Shown here in pieces: positions 8,695 through 18,000 of a stretch of DNA of 64,000 nt. Source of the stretch: Phyllobacteriaceae bacterium (GTDB taxonomy: Bacteria; Pseudomonadota; Alphaproteobacteria; Rhizobiales; Rhizobiaceae); assembly GCA_024742765.1 (NCBI GenBank), contig JANSXT010000002.1, positions 241,192 to 305,191 on the forward strand, given 5' to 3'. The notes below the pieces were generated by a model. That model had not been told where the DNA came from, did no database searches, and worked only from the letters and a program-made list of their open reading frames with translations. Numbering within the stretch: the stretch's first letter is position 1; each line of letters starts with the position of its first letter. The translations under genes were made by a program, and so were the position numbers.

Positions 8695-9306
8695 TCAGGG
8701 GCGCAGGCCCGCCATAATGAAGTCCTTCAGACCACCAAGAACACTCCGCATGGCGATTTCGCTCAATACGGCGCGATAGGCGGTGCCGTCGATCAATTCG
8801 ATGATCAGATGGGCAGTCTCGTCGGGAACGATGTTCTCACGGAAATCGCCATCTGAAATGCCGCGGCCAATGACGGACGAAAGGGCGGCGACCAGCCCAG
8901 CGCGGTTGGCGACGAACAGTTCGCCAATGTCCGGCTTGCGGATCGCCTCACTGGTGATCTCGATGGCGAGGATGACGTTTTCGGGCTTGGCCAGATAAGT
9001 GGCGTAGGCCGTCACGAACCTGTCCAGAACCGCAGGCGCGGCGCCGCTGCGGCCAAGCAGATCGAGTATCGGTGCGAGTTCGGCGCGCTCCAGCGCGGCG
9101 ATCTCGGCTAGCACGTCATGCTTGCCTTGAAAGTGATTGTAGAGGTTGCCCAGGCTGACCCCGGCCCGCTTGGCGATGTCGCGGACGCCGGTCTGGTGAT
9201 AGCCGTTTTCGAGGAAACACATCACCGCTGCTTCCAGGATCAGGCTGCGGCGCCGTGCTGCCGCCCGGTCGCGTTTGGTGCCTTCCGATCCGCTTTGATC
9301 AGTCAT
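8695..9306 (-). CDS. TetR-family repressor of the adjacent RND efflux operon
   Basis: A 203-residue regulator. The N-terminal helix-turn-helix is seen as MCFLENGYHQTGVRDIAKRAGVSLGNLYNHFQGK in one-letter order at roughly residues 29-62 (key part VRDIAKRAGVSLGNLYNHF). The C-terminal ligand domain, with IELIDGTAYRAVL, is unassigned. It is transcribed away from the efflux operon, and a perfect 12-bp palindrome lies between them at 9329-9340. The usual logic for this layout is self-repression plus repression of the pump, lifted when a pump substrate binds the regulator. The effector is unknown. Confidence 0.9.
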   Translation of the reverse strand: MTDQSGSEGTKRDRAAARRRSLILEAAVMCFLENGYHQTGVRDIAKRAGVSLGNLYNHFQGKHDVLAEIAALERAELAPILDLLGRSGAAPAVLDRFVTAYATYLAKPENVILAIEITSEAIRKPDIGELFVANRAGLVAALSSVIGRGISDGDFRENIVPDETAHLIIELIDGTAYRAVLSEIAMRSVLGGLKDFIMAGLRP

Positions 9307-9325
9307 GTTTCACAGATTTTTCTTG

Positions 9326-9343
9326 AACGAACGATCGTTCATT
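9326..9343. promoter_or_regulatory. Palindromic operator, probable TetR site
   Basis: GAACGATCGTTC at 9329-9340 is a perfect 12-bp palindrome, extended by further matching bases at 9326-9327 and 9342-9343. It lies 22 bases before the TetR start and 69 bases before the membrane fusion protein start. AT-rich TATATA follows at 9343-9349 and could be part of a -10 box. Size and position fit a TetR dimer site controlling both directions. Confidence 0.65.
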
Positions 9344-9409
9344 ATATATGGAGCCAAAGAGACCGGATAAGCGTCGTGTGGCGGGCTAACGGAGCGAGAC
9401 AGGTTCATC

Positions 9410-10558
9410 ATGACCGACTCATCTACATCAAATCCATCGCCGCCGCGACGGCGATGGGTATGGATCATCCTGGCCCTGATTGTTCTTTCGGCGGTAATTG
9501 TCCTGGTGCTGGACGCCGAGGACACTGTCGATGTCACGCGATCGAAGACGGCGCCGCCGCCGCCGACGATCACGGTGGTCAAGGTCGCGCCGCAAGACGC
9601 GATCGCGACCGTGACGGCGTTTGCCGAATTGCGCCCGCGCTGGGATGCCGAGATCCGCGCCTCGGTCACCGGCCGGATCGTTGCGGTTCGCGACGCGGCG
9701 CTGGCCGGCGAGAGGGTCGACGCGGGCACGCCCTTGTTCACGATCGAAAAGACGCAATATGAAACGGCGGTCGCCGCTGCCGAACTGAACCTTGAGGAGG
9801 CAAAACTCGGGCTGTGGCGCGCCGAAAACGCGGTGGCGCTGGCACGCCGTGAGTTCGAGCGCACCGGCACCGAACCCCCGAACGAGCTGGCCTTGCGGCT
9901 GCCGGAGCTGCGTATCGCCGAACGCGCGGTCGCTTCCGCCGAAGCGCAACTGGAAGCGGCGCGGCGGCAGTTGGCCGACACCGACGTCGCGGCACCCTTT
10001 TCCGGTTTCGTGGTCCGGCGCATGGCAAGCCTCGGCCAGACCGTGTCGGCCGGCGAGGCGCTCGTTCATCTGTCCGACGACCGCCACTACGAACTGACGG
10101 TTGAATTGAACGAGGCCGACTGGGAGCTGCTCGACCATCCGGTGGCCGGCATGACGGCGGACCTGTTCCATCGCGACGGCACGCATTTGGGCACGGCGCG
10201 CATCCGACAGGGCGGCGGTTTTCTCGATTCGCAGACGCGCCAGCGCCGCATTTTCCTCGATGTCATCGAGCCGTCGGCTGACATTCTTGCCGGCGATTTC
10301 GTCCGGGTCGACCTCAAGGGGCGACCGATCCCGGGCACGCTGACCGTTCCAGAATCCGCCTTGACCCGCGCCGGCCATGTCTGGCTCGTCGATGCGAGAG
10401 ATCAGCTCGTTCGTGTTCGACCCGACATCCTGTTCCGCACGGGGGACAGGCTGACGATCGCCGCGTCGGACGGGGCGGCCACGGTCCGGGTCGCGGTCAC
10501 GCCGCTCGCCTCGTTCCTGCCGAGGCAGCGCGTCGCGCCGCAAGAGGCGGAGCAATAG
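9410..10558 (+). CDS. RND efflux periplasmic adaptor (membrane fusion protein)
   Basis: A 382-residue HlyD/AcrA-type adaptor. One N-terminal transmembrane helix (about residues 16-35) anchors it in the inner membrane. A lipoyl-like half motif (TGRIVAVRDAALAGERVDAGTPLF) comes next, then a helical hairpin (about residues 115-190), then the second lipoyl half (VAAPFSGFVVRRMASLGQTVSAGEAL) and beta-barrel domains. It links the RND pump to an outer membrane channel. No TolC-type gene is in this operon, so a channel encoded elsewhere must be used. The pump gene follows after 3 bases. Confidence 0.92.
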   Translation: MTDSSTSNPSPPRRRWVWIILALIVLSAVIVLVLDAEDTVDVTRSKTAPPPPTITVVKVAPQDAIATVTAFAELRPRWDAEIRASVTGRIVAVRDAALAGERVDAGTPLFTIEKTQYETAVAAAELNLEEAKLGLWRAENAVALARREFERTGTEPPNELALRLPELRIAERAVASAEAQLEAARRQLADTDVAAPFSGFVVRRMASLGQTVSAGEALVHLSDDRHYELTVELNEADWELLDHPVAGMTADLFHRDGTHLGTARIRQGGGFLDSQTRQRRIFLDVIEPSADILAGDFVRVDLKGRPIPGTLTVPESALTRAGHVWLVDARDQLVRVRPDILFRTGDRLTIAASDGAATVRVAVTPLASFLPRQRVAPQEAEQ

Positions 10559-10561
10559 GCC

Positions 10562-13500
10562 ATGCACGCGCTGACAAACTGGTTCATCCGCAATCCCGTC
10601 GCCGCCAATCTGCTGATGGCGCTGATCCTGTTTCTGGGCGTGCAGACGGCGCTGTCGATCCGCATTGAGGGTTTTCCGCGCATCCCGCCCGAGACCGTGG
10701 TGATCAGCATCGAATATCCCGACGCAACCGCCGAGCAGGTCGATCAGTTGGTCACGCTGAAGGTCACCTCGGCGTTGGAAGGGCTGGAGGGCGTGCGCAC
10801 GGTCACCTCGCGCTCGTTCAACGGGCTTGCGCGGATCACGGTGCGGCGCGCGGCGGGCGCGGACCTGCAGGCCGTGCTCGACCGGGTGCGCCTGCGCGTC
10901 GACGGCGTGGCCGACCTGCCGCGCCAGGCACGCCGGCCTGTGATCGAGACTTCGGCCTTCACCCTGCCGGCGCTCTACGTCAATCTGCACGGGCAGGCTG
11001 ACCCTGCGACCCTTCAAACCCTGGCGCAGCGCCTCAAGGAAGAGCTTCTCGCCCGGCCCGAACTGTCGCGCCTGCAGATCTGGGGTCTCATTCCGCGCAC
11101 ATTGCGCATCGAAGTCGATCCCGACCGGCTGCGTCAGTACGGGCTTACGGTTGCAGATGTCGCCGAGACCATTCGCGCCAACTCGCTCGATTTTCAGGCC
11201 GGCGAATTGCGCACCGACGGCGGAACGATCTTCCTGCGTGCCGACGACCGGGCCCTTTATGCGCCAGACCATGCGGCGCTGCCGATCATCGAGCGGGCCG
11301 ACGGATCGCATGTCCCGCTGAGCGATCTGGCGAGGATCGAAGACGGGTTTGCCGAGGGCGACTACCTGTTTCGTCTCAACGGCGAACCGACGGTCGGCAT
11401 GGAGGTGCTGGTCGGCCAGAAGGAGAACCTGCTCGACATAAGCCGCGTGGTGCGCGCAGTGGTCACGGGGTTCGAGCCGCAACTTCCACCGGCGATCAAC
11501 GCGACAGTGTGGGGCGACAGCGCGGGCTATATTTCCGACAGGCTGGCGCTGCTGCGCTCCAACGGCATACAGGGCCTTTTGCTCGTCACGCTGATGCTGT
11601 CGGTCTTCCTCAATGTGCGGCTCGCCTTCTGGGTCGCGATGGGCATACCGGTCTCGGTCGCCGGCGCCATCGCCGTTTCCGGCTCGCAATGGGTCGACTA
11701 TTCGCTCAATGACGTGACGACGTTCGGGCTCATCATCGCGCTCGGCATTCTGGTCGACGATGCCGTCGTGGTCGGCGAAAGCGTGTTCGAGGAACGGCGC
11801 CGCATCGCCGACCCGATCCGGGGCACGGAAACCGGTGTCGAACGCGTTGCCGTCGCCACTGTCTTCGGCGTGCTGACCACGATTGCCGCCTTCTATCCGA
11901 TGCTGCTGATCGACAATGCGCTGGGCAAGGTGCTGGCCGGATTTTCCGGCATCGTCATCCTGGCGCTGGTCTTCTCGCTCATCGAAAGCAAGTTCATCCT
12001 GCCGGCCCATCTGGCGCATATCCGCATCGATGATAACCGCAGCCATTGGCCGGCGCGGTTGTGGGGCGGCGTGCAGGACACGGCGCAGGGCGGGCTGACA
12101 TGGTTTCGCGATCGCGTCTATGAACCCGCGCTCGTCCATTCAGTGCGGCACCGCTATGCGGTTCTGATTGTCTTCGTTGCGGCGGCCGCCGGCGGGCTGG
12201 GCCTGATGGCCAAGGGCAAGGCGCAGACGGTCTTCTTTCCCGAAGTGCCCGGACAGGTGATCACCATCAGCCTTGAGATGGATGCGCGCGCGCCCTTCAG
12301 GCTGACAAACGCCAATATCGACCGGATCGAGCAGGCAGGCCGCGACCTCAATGCCGAACTCCAAGCCCGCGCGGGCATGGCGCAGCCGCCCATTTCCAGC
12401 TTTTTCACGATCATCGAAAGCGCCGGCTCCGCGCAGATCTATGCCGAACTGCTGCCTGTCGCCGAACGGCCGGACGTGCCGATCCTCGATGTGGTGCGCC
12501 AATGGCGCGAAAGGGTCGGTGCGGTCGAAGGCGCGACCGAGCTTGAATTCACCGGCTCTGAGGCGTTGGCGGGCGGCTTCCAGATCCGGCTCGTTTCCAA
12601 GGACACTGATCTCTTGCGGCAGGCCAGCGGCGAGATGCGTGCCTTTCTGGCCACCATTGACGGCGTTTCCAACATTCGCGATGCGCTCGATGGCGGCCAG
12701 CCGGAACTGCGTCTGCGGCTCAGGCCCGAGGCGCGCAGCCTCGGCTTCACGGCCGAAACGCTGGCGAGCCAGATCGGTTACGGGTTCGGTGGTTCGGAAG
12801 TCGCGCGCGTGCGCCGCGATGGCGCTGAAGTGCGCGTCGTCGTCCAGAATGCGCGCGATGCCCGCGACACGATCGACGATCTGATGCAAACCCGCCTGCG
12901 CAGCGCCAGTGGCGCCTGGGTGCCGGTTCAGACCGTCGCCCGGATCGAGGGCTCCTACCAGGCGGGCGCGGTCACGCGCCGCGACGGCAAACGCATGAAC
13001 ACCGTCTCGGCCTCCATCGACCGGGCGCAGGTGGCGCCCGAAGAGGTGGGCCAGGCGGTTTTCCGGCAACTCGTTCCGGACCTGAAAAGCCGCTATCCCA
13101 GCGTCGACATCATCGCCGCGGGTGAACTTGAGGAAATGGGCGAGATACGCGGCGGGCTGATCAACGCGCTCATCCTCGCCGCAGTCCTGATCTACGTGCT
13201 GATGGCGGTGCCGCTGAAAAGCTACTGGCAGCCCTTCGTCATCCTTTCGATCGTGCCGTTCGGCTTCATCGCCGCCGCCGCCGGCCACATGATCATGGGC
13301 GTGTCGCTGTCGGTCCTTTCATTTTTCGGCACGCTCGCGCTGACCGGCGTGATCGTCAATGACAGCCTGGTGATGATGACCCGCTACAACCAGGCACGCG
13401 CGGCGGGCGATCCCGTTGCCGAGGCGCTGCGCATCGCTGGCACGGCGCGTTTCCGCGCCATCTTCCTGACAACGGCGACGACGGTGATCGGCCTGACGCC

Positions 13501-13693
13501 GCTGCTGACCGAAACCTCCGAACAGGCGCAATATCTGATACCGGCGGCGGTCTCGCTGGCGTTCGGAGAACTGTTCGGCACCGCGCTGATGCTGATATTG
13601 GTGCCGGTGCTGATCGCCATCGCCGAAGATGTGATCGCGCTTTTCGGCGCCGTGCCCGCCCCGGCGCGGGTTGCCGAAGGAGAAAGAGCATGA
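10562..13693 (+). CDS. RND efflux pump, AcrB/HAE-like permease
   Basis: A 1043-residue inner membrane pump of normal length for the family, with 12 predicted membrane helices in two halves and two large periplasmic loops. The proton-relay Asp pair is in FGLIIALGILVDDAVVVGESVFEERR in the first half, and the second half has GVIVNDSLVMMTRYNQARAAG. It would export drugs, detergents or lipophilic metabolites using proton influx. It overlaps the next gene by ATGA. The TetR gene on the other side of the promoter is the likely regulator. The substrate cannot be read from sequence. Confidence 0.94.
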   Translation: MHALTNWFIRNPVAANLLMALILFLGVQTALSIRIEGFPRIPPETVVISIEYPDATAEQVDQLVTLKVTSALEGLEGVRTVTSRSFNGLARITVRRAAGADLQAVLDRVRLRVDGVADLPRQARRPVIETSAFTLPALYVNLHGQADPATLQTLAQRLKEELLARPELSRLQIWGLIPRTLRIEVDPDRLRQYGLTVADVAETIRANSLDFQAGELRTDGGTIFLRADDRALYAPDHAALPIIERADGSHVPLSDLARIEDGFAEGDYLFRLNGEPTVGMEVLVGQKENLLDISRVVRAVVTGFEPQLPPAINATVWGDSAGYISDRLALLRSNGIQGLLLVTLMLSVFLNVRLAFWVAMGIPVSVAGAIAVSGSQWVDYSLNDVTTFGLIIALGILVDDAVVVGESVFEERRRIADPIRGTETGVERVAVATVFGVLTTIAAFYPMLLIDNALGKVLAGFSGIVILALVFSLIESKFILPAHLAHIRIDDNRSHWPARLWGGVQDTAQGGLTWFRDRVYEPALVHSVRHRYAVLIVFVAAAAGGLGLMAKGKAQTVFFPEVPGQVITISLEMDARAPFRLTNANIDRIEQAGRDLNAELQARAGMAQPPISSFFTIIESAGSAQIYAELLPVAERPDVPILDVVRQWRERVGAVEGATELEFTGSEALAGGFQIRLVSKDTDLLRQASGEMRAFLATIDGVSNIRDALDGGQPELRLRLRPEARSLGFTAETLASQIGYGFGGSEVARVRRDGAEVRVVVQNARDARDTIDDLMQTRLRSASGAWVPVQTVARIEGSYQAGAVTRRDGKRMNTVSASIDRAQVAPEEVGQAVFRQLVPDLKSRYPSVDIIAAGELEEMGEIRGGLINALILAAVLIYVLMAVPLKSYWQPFVILSIVPFGFIAAAAGHMIMGVSLSVLSFFGTLALTGVIVNDSLVMMTRYNQARAAGDPVAEALRIAGTARFRAIFLTTATTVIGLTPLLTETSEQAQYLIPAAVSLAFGELFGTALMLILVPVLIAIAEDVIALFGAVPAPARVAEGERA

Positions 13694-14568
13694 TGTTTGC
13701 CAACCGCGACCTGACCATCGCAACATTGCTGCGCGTCTTCACGGGCCGCATCTCGCTGACATGGGCGATGATCCTCGCCGAAACCAGCCTGATGGCGCTG
13801 ATCCCGCTTTTCATCGGCTTTGCCATCGATGGCCTGCTCGCCGGCAGCCTGGTCGAATTGTGGCGACTGGCCGGCATCATGGCCGCGCTGATCTGCGTCG
13901 CGGTCACCCGCCGCCTCTACGATACGCGGGTCTACGGGACCGTCCGGGTCGAACTGGGGCGCGAACAGGCGTCGCGGTCGGCGCGTCTGCCGGTGTCGGC
14001 GCTCAACGCCAGGCTCGCCATGGGGCGCGAACTGGTCGATTTTCTCGAGCAGACCCTGCCCGACGCCATGGCGGCAGCCGTGCAACTGACGATCTCGGTG
14101 ATCGTGCTCTATGCCTTTGCGCCCGAACTGGCACTGGCGGGCGGCGGCGCTGCGATGGCGATGCTGGTCATCTATGCCCTGTTCCACCGCCGCTTCTTCC
14201 TGCTCAACGGTGCGCTCAACGAGCAGGTGGAACAGCAGGTCTCCGTGCTCGAAAAGCGCAGCAAGCGGCCGATCGCCGTCCATCTGATGCGGGTGCGGCA
14301 GCATGAAGTGCGCCTGTCGGACACCGAGGCCGTGCTCTATGGCGCGATCTTCTTGGTGCTGCTTGGCCTGATCCTGTTCAATCTGTGGTTCGCCACGACC
14401 CAACTGACCATCACTGTCGGCACGATTTTCTCGATCATCAGCTATTCGTGGGAGTTCATCGAAAGCGCATTGGCGCTGCCGGTCACGCTGCAAAGCTGGT
14501 CCCGGCTGTCCGAGATCATGCGCCGGTTGAACAGGGCAAGCGAAATCGCCGAGACGCCATCGCGATAG
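13690..14568 (+). CDS. Stand-alone ABC-transporter six-helix membrane domain protein
   Basis: A 292-residue protein made up of the transmembrane domain of an ABC exporter (five or six hydrophobic segments) with no Walker A, signature or Walker B motif. The frame ends normally after EIAETPSR, just where a nucleotide-binding domain would begin. It is coupled to the RND gene by an ATGA overlap, so it is expressed with the pump. Such ATPase-less proteins occur as annotated families, but what they do is not established. It could be a pump accessory or a relic of a lost exporter. No adjacent sequence restores an ATPase domain. Confidence 0.75.
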   Translation: MMFANRDLTIATLLRVFTGRISLTWAMILAETSLMALIPLFIGFAIDGLLAGSLVELWRLAGIMAALICVAVTRRLYDTRVYGTVRVELGREQASRSARLPVSALNARLAMGRELVDFLEQTLPDAMAAAVQLTISVIVLYAFAPELALAGGGAAMAMLVIYALFHRRFFLLNGALNEQVEQQVSVLEKRSKRPIAVHLMRVRQHEVRLSDTEAVLYGAIFLVLLGLILFNLWFATTQLTITVGTIFSIISYSWEFIESALALPVTLQSWSRLSEIMRRLNRASEIAETPSR

Positions 14569-14652
14569 GGCACTCCGTCGCCGACGCGACAATCGCGCGG
14601 GCCATGCAACCAGCACGGTCACGCAGGATCGGCAATGTTGTCTCGCCGCAAG

Positions 14653-14925
14653 CTACAACGCAGTCAAAACAAGCAGCACGGCCAAAACCACAATCATGCC
14701 GAGGAAGCGGAGTATCCAGATTTTGGTCTGTTTGAGACGTGCGAGGCCCTGGTCGGTCAGATAATGCGCCGCAACGGTTGGGTTCCACCAAACCGCCGGG
14801 TCCACCAGCAGCGCCAGGCGCTTGCCGGGTTTGACGTGACTGTGAATGGCCAAGCTATGCGCCGCCGCTGCCGCCCAGCAGCCGATGGCAAGAAGGAATC
14901 CAAGATAGAGGACATATTCCATCAT
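14653..14925 (-). CDS. Small membrane protein, unknown function
   Basis: A 90-residue protein with two hydrophobic segments, one at the N-terminus (YVLYLGFLLAIGCWAAAAAH) and one at the C-terminus (LRFLGMIVVLAVLLVLTAL). The stretch between them includes VDPAVWWNPTVAAHYLTDQG. AAGGGG just before the ATG pair at 14920-14925 supports the start. It follows the large exported protein on the same strand after a 99-base gap and may be in the same transcript. No family was recognised. Confidence 0.6.
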   Translation of the reverse strand: MMEYVLYLGFLLAIGCWAAAAAHSLAIHSHVKPGKRLALLVDPAVWWNPTVAAHYLTDQGLARLKQTKIWILRFLGMIVVLAVLLVLTAL

Positions 14926-15024
14926 GCCCCTTGGCCGGCATCTGGCAGGGTTCTTTCAAGCGCTTTCAACGTCCGCCGGGCAGCGATGCCGTGCTCCCGA
15001 CCATCAGCGACGCGGCGGCGCCTC

Positions 15025-18000
15025 CTACCCACGGGAACCGCTCCAACGGCTTTGGTACGTCGCCATCGGACAGTTCAACGAATTGTCGTCGGCTTCATCA
15101 TCCGGTGCCAGGCCGAGCGTTGCTGTTTCAGCAATAGCGGCGCCAATCGCCGCCCCGATCGCTTCGCCCAAACATTGCAATTCCGGGAGACGCACGGCCA
15201 TGACGCCATCGAGTTCGCCGGCGCTCGTCAGTTCCGCGCGGTGGCGCACACGCACCGTTACGCCGTCCTGCGACATCTGACCGGACATGACGATCACGCT
15301 GCCCTCGACGTCGCCGTTGAGCGGTAACGTATCGCTAGATCCGTCAACCGACATGCGTCCCGAGACGCTGCCCCCTGAAACCGAGAAACGCAGTTCGTAA
15401 GGGATCGCAAGCGTCTCGCCGTTGGCTTCAAGCTCGAAGGCGCCGTTTCCGCGCCAGGCACCGTCGACATCCAGCGCTTCAGCGCTCGATTGAGCCTGAG
15501 GTGCCGGTGTCTCGGGCCTGTTCAGGGCCACTTCCGGCGCTTCATCCTCGGCTTCTTCGGCTGCGCAGCGTTCGGCCGCTTCAAGAAGCCGTGCCTTGGC
15601 ATCTTCAAGCCGGGCATGGCTGGCGGCAAGCCCGTCGATGCGCCTCACAAGACCATCGAAGTCCGATGTGCATGCGGCGACCGCGGCATCGGTGCGGCTT
15701 AAAACGTCGCGCGCATCACTCAGGAAGCTGACAGCATTTTCAATGCGCGCCCGCTCGCCTTCGCATCCTTCCAATGCGGCGATATCGCGGCTCAGGGCCT
15801 CGGCGCGCCGGGCAGCGGCCAAAGCGGCGGTGAAATCGCCTGCCTGGAACGCCGCGCCGATTTCCGCGCTGATCGGCGGCAGTTCATCACAGACATTGCG
15901 CGCCACTTTCGAGCATTGCGCCAGTGCATCGGCGATCCGGCCGGACGCCTGGCGAAACCAGATATGGTTCTCTCCTCCCGCACGTCGTTGCATCGCCTCC
16001 AGCCGATCGATGTCGCAGGCAGCGATCGCCGATTGCAGCGCCGCCGCCTGCTCCCTCAGAAGCGCGATATTGGAAAGTCCGTTGGCGATGCGCCCGCGCA
16101 GCTCCGTGCAGGCGCCGGGCGCGTCGCGGTCGAGCCGGGCGGCAAGAGCGTTCAGCTTGCTCCCGGCGGCATCAAGGCGATTAGAGCGATAATCGGCACG
16201 TGCGGCATCAAGTTCGGCCGATCCCGCATCGCACACAGCGGCGACGCGCTGCTCGTCCTGTTGCCGGCGGCAGCCCGGCAAGGCGGTTTCGATGCGTTGC
16301 CGCGCCTCAAGGAAGAACAGGTGATTGCGCGCTGAGGTCGACGCTGCCATGCGCTCGAGCAGATCGACGTTGCATTCAGCGATCGCCGCATCGATCCTGC
16401 GGCCGAACTCGCGCAACGTGTCGATCTGCGACAGGCCCTGCTCGGCGCGGGCGATGAACGGCGGGCAGAATGGCGGTGTTTGCGCGCGAAAACCCTGCAA
16501 CGCCTTGTTCAGCCGGTCTTGGGCCATGTCCAGGCGGTTGGCCTTGTAGGCGGTTCGTCCATCCTCGAATGCAGTTACGTCGCGTTGTGCGGCTGAGATC
16601 TCATCGACGAACAGCGCAAAGTTGATGCCGCGAACGCGCTGGAGTTGTCGCGCTTGCGCGCGCATGGCGTTTTGATCGCAGGCCTGCAGAAGATTGGCGA
16701 CGACACCGCGCTGATGCTCCACCGTGGCAACCCGGCTACGGACATCTGCGACCGCGCCCGCCAAACGTGGCGGGCAATCGCCGGCAGCGAGCGCTTCATC
16801 TTCCGCCCGGTCCAGAACGTCCAGAAGCGGCGTCAGCCCGTCCAGCCGTCCGTCGCGCAGTGCTCTGTCGGCGTCGTCGATCGCGTCTTCAAGAGCATCG
16901 CATTTCGCCGCGATTTCGGCGGCTTGCTCTTCTTCCTCACGGCGTTGTTGCTCTTCTGTGGTTTCATCGGGCGTCTCACGATCGTCGGCTTCCGCGTCTT
17001 CCGGTTCGGCAGGCACCCGCAGCACGATCTCGGCGCGCCCGGTGAAGCCGCTGCCGAAGTCGGAAAAAGTCAGCGCGTTGCGACGCACATATGCGACATC
17101 GAAGGTTTCGGCCGGGCCGGCGCCCGCCGATGTCTGCGCCTGGGCCGTCACGGCCGGCGGCGGGTCTTCGCCAATGGCCGTGATCGAAAACCGGCCGTTG
17201 CGATCGGCCAGCCAGGCCTCGCAGCCGCGCACCTCCGAACCGCCGCTGACGCGAACCGACAGGATCGCCCCCGGCACGGCCGCGTCATTGTCGTCGCGCA
17301 CCTCGCCCTCGAGCATCATCACCGAAATCGCGCCGAGCCTCTCATAGAGTTCCGCATAGGTCTCAAAGGCGCCACCGCCGCGATTGACGCCTGGTCCAAA
17401 TCCGCCCTCGAAGGCGACGAACGATGCGGCGATCGCATTGACCAGCCGCTCGCTGCCGCCCTCGGCGTCGCGTAAAAAACTCTCTTCGGAGAGGCCGACC
17501 CGGCCTGCGACGTCGGCCATGATCCGGTCTTGTGTGCAGACGTCGCCGGATGCTGACAGGTTGCGGATCGCCGAGAGCGCCGTGTCGATCTCGCCGACCA
17601 TCGTTTCGGCTTCACGAATGAGGCCCGGCACACCACCCGGATGGGAGGTGTTGTAGACGGCGGCTAGCCGCGCGACATGGTCACGCGGGTCGCGCTCGAC
17701 CGGATAACCCAGATCGATCGCCGCATCGATCAGCTCGAGCGCGGCGATGATGCCGTTGCGCCCCGTTGCGTTCTCGCCCTCGATGAAGCTTGCGCCATCA
17801 TAGAAGAAATGACGGGTCGGGCCGGCGCCTTGCGAGACATAAATGTGCTCGAAGGGCCAGGTGCCGTAGGCGAGCGGACAGGCGAGCACCTGTCGGCCGA
17901 CGAAGTAATCGTGACGCGGATCGCGCGACGGCACACCGACGCCGAGGCAGAAACCGTTGCGCTTGGCGATCTGGTCCTCTAGCGCAAAGACCTGGTCGAG

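Noticed and set aside
9428..12139. A 903-codon open frame on the minus strand opposite the RND genes
   Set aside because: It is the antisense of two clear genes (adaptor and pump). Its protein is low-complexity, Arg/Asp/Gln-rich and has no domain, as expected from high-GC third-position bias.
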